Of a DNA stretch of 64,000 bases, positions 16,975-25,732 are shown piece by piece. Position 1 is the first letter of the stretch, and every line of letters begins with the position of its first letter. The translations under genes and the position numbers were made by a program. The stretch comes from Flavilitoribacter nigricans DSM 23189 = NBRC 102662 (GTDB taxonomy: Bacteria; Bacteroidota; Bacteroidia; Chitinophagales; Saprospiraceae), in contig NZ_PDUD01000003.1 in assembly GCF_002646595.1 (NCBI RefSeq), positions 1 through 64,000 of the forward strand, read 5' to 3'. Below the pieces are notes generated by a model. It did not search any database. It was not told where the DNA came from and saw only the letters and a program-made list of their open reading frames with translations.

Positions 16975-17862
16975 ATGCTGCTTCGCACCCGTTTGGCTCC
17001 AACCCCCAGTGGTTACCTTCACCTCGGCAATGCACTGTCGTTTGTGGTGACCTGGGCGATAGCGCGGGCACGGGAAGGACAAATCTTACTTCGTATTGAT
17101 GACCTGGACGCCGGCCGGCGCCGCCCCGAATATCTGGAAGATATTTTTCGCACGATCGAATGGCTGGATATCGACTTTGATGAGGGCCCCGAAGGACCGG
17201 ACGATTTTTTGGCTCAGTACTCCCAACAACTCCGGCTGCCCCAATACCACGAAGCCCTCCGGCAACTGAAAGAACAGGGACACCTGTACGCCTGCACCTG
17301 CTCCCGCAAAGAGATCCGCCAACTCAGTACGAACGGGAATTATCCGGGAACCTGTCTGAAGCAGGGCAAAGACTTCGATGCACCGCGAACCGCCTGGCGC
17401 GTTAAAGTCGGTCCAACAAGGGAAGTGACTATCCCCGGGTGGAAGCGGGGGATTGAAAGCATTGACCTGGGTCGGGAAATGGGCGATTTTGTAGTCCGGC
17501 AGAAAAATCGCGCGCCCGCTTACCAGATCGCTTCGCTGGTAGACGACGAACACTGGAAGATCAATTTTATCGTGCGGGGGCTGGACCTCCTGCCTTCTAC
17601 GGGAGCGCAACTGTACCTGGCCGATTTGCTGGGCTACGAGCAATTTACGCAAGCGACGTTTTGGCACCACGATCTCATCACCGGCGAGGATGGGCAGAAG
17701 TTATCTAAATCAGCGGGTGCGGATGCCCTTAAGACCTGGCGGGAAGCAGGAAAAACTCCTGGCGACATTTTTCAGATTGCGGCCGACTGGCTGGGAGTTA
17801 CCGAAGGGTCCATCCGGACTTCTGCGGAACTGTTGGCGGCGGTAAAAGACCAAAATTTGTAA
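16975..17862 (+). CDS. gluQ: Glutamyl-Q tRNA(Asp) synthetase
   Basis: 295 residues, matching a GluRS catalytic core without the anticodon-binding domain. The HIGH-like motif is HLGN (residues 16-19) after APTPSG. The KMSKS-like motif is KLSKS at about 242-246. Zinc ligands typical of GluQ-RS are in place: C107-T-C109, then Y123-P-G-T-C127. The family activates glutamate without tRNA and attaches it to queuosine-34 of tRNA(Asp). A short discriminating GluRS is the alternative, but the length and zinc pattern favour GluQ-RS. A queuosine-mannosyltransferase-like gene lies at 42833. The gene ends at a strong bidirectional terminator. Confidence 0.85.
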   Translation: MLLRTRLAPTPSGYLHLGNALSFVVTWAIARAREGQILLRIDDLDAGRRRPEYLEDIFRTIEWLDIDFDEGPEGPDDFLAQYSQQLRLPQYHEALRQLKEQGHLYACTCSRKEIRQLSTNGNYPGTCLKQGKDFDAPRTAWRVKVGPTREVTIPGWKRGIESIDLGREMGDFVVRQKNRAPAYQIASLVDDEHWKINFIVRGLDLLPSTGAQLYLADLLGYEQFTQATFWHHDLITGEDGQKLSKSAGADALKTWREAGKTPGDIFQIAADWLGVTEGSIRTSAELLAAVKDQNL

Positions 17863-17875
17863 TCACCGTATGGCA

Positions 17876-17930
17876 TAAAAAATGGCGCCATTGATCCGCT
17901 GAAAACACAGGATCAATGGCGCCACCTTTT
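17876..17930. terminator. Bidirectional rho-independent terminator between gluQ and the TolC-like gene
   Basis: A perfect 15-bp stem (17883-17897 with 17910-17924, TGGCGCCATTGATCC) has a 12-base loop. An A-run on the left gives a U-tract for the minus strand, and CCTTTT on the right serves the plus strand. It sits between two convergent genes. Confidence 0.85.
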
Positions 17931-17957
17931 AAAATTTTCTTTACCGCAGAAACGGTT

Positions 17958-19343
17958 TTAACGTACCAGGCCACCCGTCAGGCGGATCAGTTCCGTTTCC
18001 GTCAGTTTCACATTGTAGATAGCGTTGAGCAAGGCCTGATTGGCGTTGATGTATCCCAACTGGATCGTCCGGTAATCAAACGAGTTGATGAGACCGCCCC
18101 GAAAACGCTCTTCGGCAATCTCCAGGTTCCGGCGGGCATTGTCCGCCAGCTGCTGGGTCACCCGTACGAGTTCTTTCTGGCTCTCAAAAGTCGCCAGACC
18201 GTTTTGCAACTGCAAATTCAGATTGCGTTTGGCCTCTTCAATATTGAGTTGGGCAATGAGTTCTCCGGTTTTGGCATTTTCCACCTGCTTTCTGCGCACT
18301 CCACCGTCAAAAATATTGTAGGTAGCGCTCAGGTTGATGAAGGCCGAGTAGTTAGAGCTACCGATCCCACCCAGGTCACGTTCGTTGCCGTCGGAGAAAG
18401 TACCCGTACCGAATACGGTTTTGTTCAGGTTGTAATTTGCGCCTCCCCGCACACTTACGGTCGGTGATTTAGTCGCTTCCTGTAAAAGGGTATTGGTATG
18501 AGCGAGCTCCCGGGCCATCTGCAGATTCAGAATAGACTGGTTATTCGCCAACAGGCGGGTTTGCATGGCTTCAAATTCATAAGCGGGCAATTCGCGGGTC
18601 AGCGTATCGGTCAGCGTATAATTGGTGCCGAAAACGTCTATTCCCATGGCCAGGTTCAGGGAGCGCAGGGCATTCTCATAGGTATTGAGCTGCACGATAT
18701 AGCTGGTAGAGTCATTCAGGTAGGCATCCTGGGTTTGCAGTACATCGAAAGTACCGGCCTGCCCGTATTCCCGCCGTACTTCCTGGTAAGCCACCCGGTC
18801 GCGTGAAAGATCGAGTACTTCCATGCGCACATCCAGTTGCTCTTTCTGCACCAGCGCCGCGTAGTAGGCCTGAATGATGGACTGGATGGTATTTTCCACC
18901 GCCAGCTTGGTAGAGATCTCACTCATTCTTTCCTGCTGCTCGAGCTGGTCTTTGGTGAACCGCACCCGGTAGCCGTCAAACAGCACCCAGTTGGCTTCAA
19001 TGCCCGGGCCCAGCCCCGTACCGAACTGCGACAGTTCCCGCAGGAAAGACGCGGGGTTTTTCGATCCGCTGTAGGTGTTGTTGTTATTCAGCGTCAGGTT
19101 GATGGTGGGGTATTTACCCGCTACACCCCAGTCGTTCAGGTTGGCCGCCTGCTCTTTTTCCAACTGCCGGATCTGGATCTGATAATTATTTTTCAACCCG
19201 ATCTCGATCGCTTCCGACAAGCTGAGGCTCGTCTCCTGCGCCCGAAGCGTGCCCGCCGCCAGCACACTGCCGAAGATCATCAGTGCGGCTAGTTGGTGAA
19301 TAGGTCGAACCGTGGTGACCCTATTTCGTAGATAGCTAATCAT
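17958..19343 (-). CDS. TolC-family outer-membrane efflux protein
   Basis: 461 residues. The N-terminal signal peptide ends at LAAGTLRAQ, followed by SLSLSEAIEIGLKNNYQI, the standard opening of an OEP domain. Two OEP halves of long amphipathic helices follow, with motifs such as LVQKEQLDVR, YNIFDGGVRRKQVENAKTGE and RFRGGLINSFDYRTIQLGYI. It would form the outer-membrane channel for the RND pump encoded upstream at 20539-24885, although a nucleotidase and a GtrA gene lie between and there is no MarR site next to it. It is the last gene of the run and ends at a bidirectional terminator. Confidence 0.9.
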   Translation of the reverse strand: MISYLRNRVTTVRPIHQLAALMIFGSVLAAGTLRAQETSLSLSEAIEIGLKNNYQIQIRQLEKEQAANLNDWGVAGKYPTINLTLNNNNTYSGSKNPASFLRELSQFGTGLGPGIEANWVLFDGYRVRFTKDQLEQQERMSEISTKLAVENTIQSIIQAYYAALVQKEQLDVRMEVLDLSRDRVAYQEVRREYGQAGTFDVLQTQDAYLNDSTSYIVQLNTYENALRSLNLAMGIDVFGTNYTLTDTLTRELPAYEFEAMQTRLLANNQSILNLQMARELAHTNTLLQEATKSPTVSVRGGANYNLNKTVFGTGTFSDGNERDLGGIGSSNYSAFINLSATYNIFDGGVRRKQVENAKTGELIAQLNIEEAKRNLNLQLQNGLATFESQKELVRVTQQLADNARRNLEIAEERFRGGLINSFDYRTIQLGYINANQALLNAIYNVKLTETELIRLTGGLVR

Positions 19344-19367
19344 GTCTGTTGGTTATTTCGAATGTTT

Positions 19368-19784
19368 TTACACAAATTTTTTCTCGAAGGAAAAACGCTT
19401 CAGATAAAAATTATAAAAGAAGATCATCCCCGAGGTCATCACCTTCGCCAGATAGTGGTTGTGTTCCAGAAAAGGAATTTTAACCAAAGTGGAAAAGATG
19501 AGCGAACTCAGCAGCAAGCCACCCAGAGAAAAACCCATCGCCATAGCGAATACTTTCATCACGGGCCGCTTCAGCTTGAATACGAAAAAGCGCTGGAGGA
19601 GAAAATTGGCGATCATGGCAATGCCGAAACTCATAATGTGTGACGTCGTCTTTTCAAACGCGAAGGCATATATGAACAGCGAATAAAGTCCATATTCAAA
19701 TAGCGTTGCCACGAGACTTGCAGTAGCATACTTGCCCTTGAGCAGGAACAATTTGCTCACTTTGCTCTCTCTCCAGTTTATCAT
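19368..19784 (-). CDS. GtrA-like membrane protein
   Basis: 138 residues with four predicted transmembrane helices: VATLFEYGLYSLFIYAF, IMSFGIAMIANFLLQ, MAMGFSLGGLLLSSLIF and VMTSGMIFFYNFYLKR. The aromatic FFVFK after helix two and the C-terminal FYLKRFSF match the GtrA family (PF04138). That family includes polyprenyl-phosphate-sugar flippases and poorly defined membrane proteins. It lies 3 bases after the nucleotidase gene and 24 before the TolC-like gene, so all three are probably one transcript. No glycosyltransferase is adjacent, so the substrate is unknown. Confidence 0.85.
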   Translation of the reverse strand: MINWRESKVSKLFLLKGKYATASLVATLFEYGLYSLFIYAFAFEKTTSHIMSFGIAMIANFLLQRFFVFKLKRPVMKVFAMAMGFSLGGLLLSSLIFSTLVKIPFLEHNHYLAKVMTSGMIFFYNFYLKRFSFEKKFV

Positions 19785-19787
19785 TTC

Positions 19788-20327
19788 TTACTTGGCTTTT
19801 TGGGTTTTAAAATATTCCCGCACCTGTTGCCAGTTGTCTACTCGCGTAAAGCGGTCTTCATGGATGTTGTGCGAAGCCGTGAACAGCAAGCCGGTCCCCT
19901 GGAAACTTTCCAGATTCCTCACATGGTCATCGATCATGTAATCGGCGCGAATAATACTCTTATCACCACAAAAAACGAAATTCTTCCAGTGCAGGAAAGG
20001 AAAATGTTCCTGCAACCAGTCGTACTTGTCTTCGAAAGAAGAACGGAACTCCATCGCCGCGGTGGTAATGAAGATTTCGTGATCTTCCATCAGTTCGCGG
20101 ATCACTTCCTGACTGTCGGGCATCACTTCCAGATCCCGGAAGAATCCTTTGTCGTGCAGAAAGTCCCGGATGTAGCGTGTCTCATCACGGGTCTCGTAGA
20201 TCTTTTGCCCCCAGTAATCGTCGCGAGTGATCTTTTCTCCAAATTCACGTTCGTAGATCTTCTGAAACTTCGGTTCAATGTCGGCCATCACTTCGTCCAT
20301 GTCAATGGCTATACGTGGTTTCATCAT
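19788..20327 (-). CDS. 5'(3')-deoxyribonucleotidase-like HAD phosphatase (NT5C family)
   Basis: 179 residues. Motif I is DMDEV (D9 nucleophile, D11 acid) close to the N-terminus. Motif II is the Thr in FITTAAM. The motif III Lys is in GDKSIIRAD, followed by the acidic motif IV in MIDDH. Together these define the HAD fold of the NT5C family, which dephosphorylates (deoxy)nucleoside monophosphates. Substrate specificity cannot be read from sequence. It heads the run NT5C, GtrA, TolC, with its own promoter expected in 20328-20466, where I saw no good match. Confidence 0.85.
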   Translation of the reverse strand: MMKPRIAIDMDEVMADIEPKFQKIYEREFGEKITRDDYWGQKIYETRDETRYIRDFLHDKGFFRDLEVMPDSQEVIRELMEDHEIFITTAAMEFRSSFEDKYDWLQEHFPFLHWKNFVFCGDKSIIRADYMIDDHVRNLESFQGTGLLFTASHNIHEDRFTRVDNWQQVREYFKTQKAK

Positions 20328-20466
20328 TTAGGTTCTATAATTTGCTTGTTCGTGTAAAGATGGCGCAAGGCCGAAAAAATAGTTTTGCAAATACATTCTT
20401 TTGCAGTGCGGCGGCCAACATTTACCATTCCCAACCAACAGTATCAGGAAAACCACATCTTTTCAT

Positions 20467-20508
20467 TTATGTAGGCCATCGGCCCTTCCGGACCGCCGGC
20501 CTACATAA
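20467..20508. terminator. Hairpin downstream of the RND pump gene
   Basis: An 11-bp inverted repeat (TTATGTAGGCC at 20467-20477 with its complement at 20498-20508) encloses a 20-base GC-rich loop that can pair further. It lies about 30 bases after the RND stop codon on the minus strand. There is no clear U-run, so termination is only probable. Confidence 0.45.
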
Positions 20509-20538
20509 GGTAATAACACATCATCTATTCGTGTGCGT

Positions 20539-23500
20539 TCACTCGACCTCCTGCAATTCTTTGGCAGCCGGTTCCACTTCGGTGTAGGTCGGCTTTTTCG
20601 CATTCCAGGCGTAAGCAGTATATACCTTGATCCGGTTGTTGATGATCAGCATAGCCGGCAGTACCAATAAAATGATGAACGTAATGGCCAGTAGTCCGAA
20701 AGAAACGGAAATAGCCATCGGGATCAGGAACTGAGCCTGCAGACTTTTCTCCAGCAAGAGCGGAGCCAGTCCGGCAAAAGTAGTCAGCGATGTCAGAATG
20801 ATCGGCCGGAAACGACTGAGACCGGCATCGTATAGTGCATCCATCTGTTTTTGCCCGTCGCGGATGTTGTCATTATAGGTAGATACGAACACCAGGGCGT
20901 CGTTCACCAGAATACCGACCAGGGCAATAAATCCGAGAATGGAGAAGAAGCTGATCGGTTTGTCGAGCAGCCAGTGTCCCCAACCCACTCCGATCAAACC
21001 GAAGGGGATCAGCAGAAAAACGGCAATGGTCTGGTTGATGGAACGGAACGTCAAGGCGATCACGAAGAACATCAGCGCCAGCACTACGGTGCCGACCGTT
21101 TGCAGTGACTTGGCCGATTTTTCCTGCTCCCGGTTCTGGCCCTCAAATTTAGCCTGTACTCCGGGATAGTCGACCAGGATCGACGGCAGGATCACTTCCT
21201 TCAGGTTGGTGGTGAGATCGCTCACGGATACATTATCGTTCGCGACATCAGCCTCTACTTTCACTTCCCGTTTGCCGTCCAGGTGATTGATGTTGATCAC
21301 GCCCCGGTCGATCTCCAGGTTCGCAATCTCACTAAGCGGGTATTCCCGGCCGTCCAGAAAGCGCACGCGCATATCCTGCAATTGGGTAATATCCTTCCGG
21401 TCTTCCTCATCGTAACGCACCCATACGCGTACTTCGTCGCGGCCGCGCTGCAAACGCTGTACCTCGCTCCCGAAGAAACCGCTCCGCACCTGCCCCAGCA
21501 CTTCCTGCAGGTTCAGCCCCAGATAGCGGGCTTTGTCCTTCAGGCTGATATTGATCTCGCGCAGGCCTTCCTGGTTGTTGTCCACTACATCCGTGAGTTC
21601 GGCCAGTTGCTGCATCTCGAGCTTCACGGCTTCAATGGCCTTCTGGAGTTGCGGATAGTCTTCACCGACCAGCGAAATGGAAACGGGTTTACCGAAAGCG
21701 GACTGCGAACCGTAGGTTACTACTTCCGCCTGTGGGATCGTTCCGGCTTCTTCCCGGATCGCATTGATCACGTCGCGCACCTTCATCGGATCGCGATTCT
21801 CACCGTCCAGGATCGCCAGGTCAATTGATCCGCGGAAAGTAGAAGGACCGATGGTCATTTGTATGCGTTCGATCGCTTCTTTTTCACCGTTGAAAAATTG
21901 CTGACTCAGCTTTTCATTTGCCCGCTTGGCGGCATCTTCTATGTGGGTCAGCCACTTCTCGGTGACCTGCTCGCGGGTACCCGCCGGCATCTGCAGCGTA
22001 ATATTGATATTATCCCGTTCGATGACCGGGAAGAAAGTCGTACGGATGATACCGCCACCAATGGACCCGATGGTCAGGATCAGGGCCGCTACCGCAATAC
22101 AGATGGTCAGGAACTTATTCTGCATGGAGAATCGCAGCGCGGGCGCATACAGCGTATCGCGCATGAAATTCATCAATTTATCCAGGTTCCGCTGTACGGC
22201 ATTGGGCTTGCGGTCTTTACTCAGGGCCTTGGAATGGGCCACGTGGGTAGGCAATATGATGGCGCCTTCCACCAGCGAAAAGACGAGCGAAAAGATCACC
22301 ACAATGGACATTTCCGCGAAGAAATCCCCCAGGTTACCGTCGATAAACAGGAAGGTAGAGAACGCAATGATGGTGGTAATGATCGCCGCAAATACTGCGG
22401 GCAATACCTGCATAGTACCGTTCAGAGCCGCCTGAAAACGCGGCACCCCTTTTTCGTACTGCTGGTAGATATTTTCCCCGATCACAATACCGTCATCCAC
22501 CAGGATACCGATCACGATGATCATACCAAAGAGCGAGATCACGTTGAAGGTAATGTCCAGCAGATTCGCCACCACGAACATACCGGCGAAGGAAATGGGG
22601 ATGGCCAGCGCCACCCAGAAGGCCAGTCGCCAGTGAAGAAACATCGCCAGTAGTATCATTACAATGATGAAACCCTGCACCCCGTTTTTGGTGAGCAGGC
22701 TCATCCGTTGCTGCAGGATCTCCGAACCGTCCCGGATGATCGTCGCCTGTACAATATCGTTGCGCTCGTTGAAGCCTTCAAGGTAGTTGCGTACATTTTC
22801 CGCAACGGTAAGCAGGTCCTCTTCGAGCGTATTTTGAACGGTCACGATCACCGAAGCATCATCGTTCAGGAAACTGCGGTCCGGATTGTCGGCCCATTTA
22901 TCCCGGATATCGGCGATCTGATAAAGACGGACCACACTGCCGTCCGCCGTGGTTTTTACGATAATATCACGCAGGCCGTCGGCGTAGTACTCCTTATTGC
23001 GGGCCCGGATCAGCAGTTCTTCTTTTTCGCTTTTCAGCGTACCGCCGGTGATGTCCAGGTTCGCGGCGCGTATCGCCTGTGTAGCCTGTTGGAAAGTCAT
23101 ATTATAGGAGCGCAGGTCCCTTTCGCGGAAAGCGATCTCGATCTCTTCATCCGGAAAACCGCTCAGCTCCACCTTGGAGATACCATCGATGGCGCGCAGA
23201 TCATCCTCCACTTCCCGGCCGTAGCGTTTGAGGGTACGCAGGTCCACATCGCCACTGAGTGCGAAATTGATCGCGAAGCCCAGGAATTCCTGTTTATACA
23301 CTACCGCCGGCTCCATGCCCACCGGGAAGGAATTGATGCGATCCACCGCGTTTTTCACATCCTGCAGGATCACGTCGGTATCGTATCCTTTGAATACTTC
23401 TACCATAACGGTCCCGCTATTTTCACTACTCACCGAAGTGTAACGCTCCACACCGGTAAGCCCTTTAAGATTCTCTTCGATCTTGCTGATCACCCCTTCC

Positions 23501-23682
23501 TCGATCTCTTCGGGTGAAGCTCCCGGATAGACGATCTGAATGGAAATAATGCGGCTTTCCACTTCCGGAAAGAAAGTAGATTTGATGCTGAACATACTGA
23601 CTACGCCCAGTATCAGCAGGCCAACCATCAGCAGGTTGGCCGCCACACCGTACTTAATAAAGTAATTGATAAAACCTCTCAT
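20539..23682 (-). CDS. RND-family efflux transporter, inner-membrane pump (AcrB/HAE1-like)
   Basis: 1,047 residues, the normal length for an RND permease. TM1 lies near residues 15-33 and is followed by FFPEVESRIISIQIVYPGAS and PEEIEEGVISKIEENL. Two periplasmic porter halves and two six-helix bundles follow. The second bundle includes SFFSILGFIALVGILVNDAL, and TM4 of the first includes GMIIVIGILVDDGIVIGENI, with the Asp pair expected in proton relay. The profile fits drug-type rather than metal-type pumps, but the substrate is unknown. It starts 33 bases after the membrane-fusion gene and belongs to the MarR-controlled operon. Confidence 0.93.
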   Translation of the reverse strand: MRGFINYFIKYGVAANLLMVGLLILGVVSMFSIKSTFFPEVESRIISIQIVYPGASPEEIEEGVISKIEENLKGLTGVERYTSVSSENSGTVMVEVFKGYDTDVILQDVKNAVDRINSFPVGMEPAVVYKQEFLGFAINFALSGDVDLRTLKRYGREVEDDLRAIDGISKVELSGFPDEEIEIAFRERDLRSYNMTFQQATQAIRAANLDITGGTLKSEKEELLIRARNKEYYADGLRDIIVKTTADGSVVRLYQIADIRDKWADNPDRSFLNDDASVIVTVQNTLEEDLLTVAENVRNYLEGFNERNDIVQATIIRDGSEILQQRMSLLTKNGVQGFIIVMILLAMFLHWRLAFWVALAIPISFAGMFVVANLLDITFNVISLFGMIIVIGILVDDGIVIGENIYQQYEKGVPRFQAALNGTMQVLPAVFAAIITTIIAFSTFLFIDGNLGDFFAEMSIVVIFSLVFSLVEGAIILPTHVAHSKALSKDRKPNAVQRNLDKLMNFMRDTLYAPALRFSMQNKFLTICIAVAALILTIGSIGGGIIRTTFFPVIERDNINITLQMPAGTREQVTEKWLTHIEDAAKRANEKLSQQFFNGEKEAIERIQMTIGPSTFRGSIDLAILDGENRDPMKVRDVINAIREEAGTIPQAEVVTYGSQSAFGKPVSISLVGEDYPQLQKAIEAVKLEMQQLAELTDVVDNNQEGLREINISLKDKARYLGLNLQEVLGQVRSGFFGSEVQRLQRGRDEVRVWVRYDEEDRKDITQLQDMRVRFLDGREYPLSEIANLEIDRGVININHLDGKREVKVEADVANDNVSVSDLTTNLKEVILPSILVDYPGVQAKFEGQNREQEKSAKSLQTVGTVVLALMFFVIALTFRSINQTIAVFLLIPFGLIGVGWGHWLLDKPISFFSILGFIALVGILVNDALVFVSTYNDNIRDGQKQMDALYDAGLSRFRPIILTSLTTFAGLAPLLLEKSLQAQFLIPMAISVSFGLLAITFIILLVLPAMLIINNRIKVYTAYAWNAKKPTYTEVEPAAKELQEVE

Positions 23683-23715
23683 AGGTTAGTTTTGATAAGC
23701 GTCATTAGTCAAGAA

Positions 23716-24885
23716 TTACAGCGAACCCACGGCGTTAACCGAAGTCTGTCCGCTGCTCTGATCCCCTTGTGGTCTCACTTTCATCCCGTCAAAAGCATTG
23801 GGGAAAAGCTCCCGCAGCAACTGTGCCCCTTCCGGTATACCCCGAACGATAGCGGCATCGGATGTGATCTTCACCACCTGTACCGGTTCCAATTCCAGAG
23901 TGCTGTCGCGCACTACGTACACCGCCCGCTGATCGATGAGCAGATCGCGCGGGATGCGCACGGCATCGGCGATGCTGGTAGCGGCGATATCTCCGCGGAG
24001 GTACATGCCTTCCCGGAGGTTTTGTCCGCTTACGCTAATGAATACCTTCACCGTCTGGGTACCCGCATCCACCTGGTTGTTGATCCGTTTTACGCGGCCA
24101 CTCCATTCGCCGTCGAGGTCGTCGGACAGCAGCGTGACCGTATTCCCGGTCTTGATGTATTTCAGATCGCTGAGCGGAACGGTTACCTGTAGTTCGTAGT
24201 TGCCCGTATTCATCAGCTCTCCCAGTTTCTGTCCGGCGCGAACTACTGCTCCCGGGTTGATACTGGTCTGGGTGATCACCCCGCCGAAAGGAGCCTGGAT
24301 CTCGTATTTGTCCAGCCGTTCTTCCTGGCTTTTAATATTGTAGTATTGGGTATAGAGATTGCGGGAAGCAATGAAGTATTTTTCCTGATCGTTGAGTGGA
24401 TCGGGCATCGGCTTGATGGCTGATTCCGGCTCGAAGTTGTCCAGGTATTGCTGCCAGTGGGCGAAACTTTCCGGATAGTCCACTTTCAGGTCCGGCATCA
24501 ACTGCGTAATGGCGTTAAGCAGGCTGCTTTTCTGGGCCAGGAGGGCCAGGTGAGCTTCCGAGTTGTCGATCTTGATTAGGATTGCTCCCTGCGGGAAATA
24601 GGTTCCTACCTTAAAGGGACGGGAAGTTGAGACCAGCGCACCGGTGACTTCGGAGAAAATATCGATCTTGTCAAACGCCACCAGTTCTCCCTGTACGCTG
24701 AGCGTAGTAGCCACTTCTTCGACCGTTGCGGGAAAGGTACTGACGGCCGGCATGGCCCGCACTTCTTCTTTACGCGGAGGCTCGGGTTTTTCTGCGGTCA
24801 GTTTTTTAGCCATCACTACGGCGATCACCAACAGTATAACTCCCAGAATGATCCCCAGTCGGCGAAATAATAGTTGTTTATCCAT
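23716..24885 (-). CDS. RND periplasmic adaptor (membrane-fusion protein)
   Basis: 389 residues. An N-terminal membrane anchor (LGIILGVILLVIAVVMA) is followed by a first lipoyl half, ATTLSVQGELVAFDKIDIFS. A helical hairpin comes next, then the second lipoyl half YEIQAPFGGVITQTSINPGA, then beta-barrel and membrane-proximal domains. This is the HlyD/AcrA architecture linking an RND pump to an outer-membrane channel. The gene lies between marR and the pump. A GTTGCA-N2-TGCAAC site sits 42 bases upstream of its start, which suggests its own regulated promoter in addition to read-through from marR. Confidence 0.92.
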   Translation of the reverse strand: MDKQLLFRRLGIILGVILLVIAVVMAKKLTAEKPEPPRKEEVRAMPAVSTFPATVEEVATTLSVQGELVAFDKIDIFSEVTGALVSTSRPFKVGTYFPQGAILIKIDNSEAHLALLAQKSSLLNAITQLMPDLKVDYPESFAHWQQYLDNFEPESAIKPMPDPLNDQEKYFIASRNLYTQYYNIKSQEERLDKYEIQAPFGGVITQTSINPGAVVRAGQKLGELMNTGNYELQVTVPLSDLKYIKTGNTVTLLSDDLDGEWSGRVKRINNQVDAGTQTVKVFISVSGQNLREGMYLRGDIAATSIADAVRIPRDLLIDQRAVYVVRDSTLELEPVQVVKITSDAAIVRGIPEGAQLLRELFPNAFDGMKVRPQGDQSSGQTSVNAVGSL

Positions 24886-24926
24886 AAATGGGTGATTTCA
24901 AAATCTTAAAATAAAATTTCGACAAA

Positions 24927-24940
24927 GTTGCATGTGCAAC
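24927..24940. promoter_or_regulatory. Putative MarR operator, site 2 (marR/adaptor junction)
   Basis: GTTGCATGTGCAAC is a perfect 6-2-6 inverted repeat; including the next A/T pair it is 7-2-7. It overlaps the last base of the marR stop codon and precedes the adaptor gene. The same half-sites recur at 25517-25530 and I noticed them nowhere else in the window. Confidence 0.7.
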
Positions 24941-25386
24941 TATTTTATTAAATTTTTATACAGCCTAGCCAGCACATCTTTGCATACCCGGAGTTCTTCC
25001 GGGCTAATGCCGTCGGTAGCTCCGACCGTGGCGTGCTCTGCGTAGGGCAGTAAACGATGTTCCATTTCTTTACCTTTATGGGTAAGATAGATCCGCTTGT
25101 TTCGCTTATCCGAACGGTCCGTTACCCGCACTACCAGATTTTCCTGTTCTAAGAAGTTCAAAGTGCGGGTAATAGTTCCCTTATCCTTGATCGTTGAGAC
25201 GGCCAGATCCTGCTGGCGAACCCCGTCCTGAACCCAGAGATCCACCAGAACACCGATATGCGTGGTCTGTAGTATCTGCGGGCCTCCTTCCTCTTCCAGC
25301 TTTTTCCGCACCTCATTGCTCAGTAAGCGGCCTACCCGATTGGTGAGGAATACCAAAGAATCGTATGGATCTGACTTTATCGTCAT
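24940..25386 (-). CDS. MarR-family transcriptional regulator
   Basis: 148 residues with the winged-helix layout of MarR. The recognition region is VRQQDLAVSTIKDKGTITRT, and the wing is VVRVTDRSDKRNKRIYLTHK, with the DxRxxR-type core of the family. It is the first gene of the efflux operon (marR, adaptor, RND pump). Inverted repeats GTTGCA-N2-TGCAAC lie 131 bases upstream of its start and across its stop codon. The simplest reading is autorepression and repression of the pump, relieved by a small ligand that cannot be named from sequence. Confidence 0.92.
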   Translation of the reverse strand: MTIKSDPYDSLVFLTNRVGRLLSNEVRKKLEEEGGPQILQTTHIGVLVDLWVQDGVRQQDLAVSTIKDKGTITRTLNFLEQENLVVRVTDRSDKRNKRIYLTHKGKEMEHRLLPYAEHATVGATDGISPEELRVCKDVLARLYKNLIK

Positions 25387-25516
25387 GTATTTCTGAAATT
25401 GTCTTCCGGGGTAAAGAAAGTTTTACCGACCGCTAAGTTGTGGCGAGTTACTCAATAGCCACGATCCAGGGTGGTGCAAACGATCCGCTTTACCCGATTT
25501 ACCTGCCTAATTATTA

Positions 25517-25530
25517 GTTGCACTTGCAAC
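25517..25530. promoter_or_regulatory. Putative MarR operator, site 1 (upstream of marR)
   Basis: GTTGCACTTGCAAC is a perfect 6-2-6 inverted repeat with the same half-sites as site 2. On the minus strand it directly follows a TTTG (complement of 25531-25534), which could be the -33 element of the marR promoter. Binding there would block initiation. Confidence 0.65.
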
Positions 25531-25644
25531 CAAAAACACACGCTCTCCCGAATAGTTTAACCACAGGCATTAATTTTTTAAAAACTTTTTGCCTCCCGCC
25601 GGGAACTACAAATCAGTTGGCAACCTTCAATGCTATAGGTTTAC

Positions 25645-25652
25645 TATCTTTG
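25645..25652 (+). promoter_or_regulatory. Likely -7 element of the pheT promoter
   Basis: TATCTTTG matches TAnnTTTG exactly, about 80 bases before the pheT ATG. The nearest upstream TTG (25617-25619) is 25 bases away, longer than the usual spacing of about 20, so the -33 element is uncertain. Confidence 0.45.
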
Positions 25653-25732
25653 CGCCAAAATTGACATTGTGATACGGTGATGCACCAGATTACCTTTTAC
25701 CGTATCAACGCATATACAAATCAAGGTAAGAC

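Larger units (their letters stand above)
25387..25732. other. Divergent regulatory region between marR and pheT
   Basis: This 346-base gap holds the second MarR-type inverted repeat (25517-25530) and a TAnnTTTG match for pheT (25645-25652), both listed separately. The rest is A/T-rich, with T and A runs at 25572-25590. No RNA gene was recognised. The bacterial pheT leader attenuator of enterics is not evident. Confidence 0.6.
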
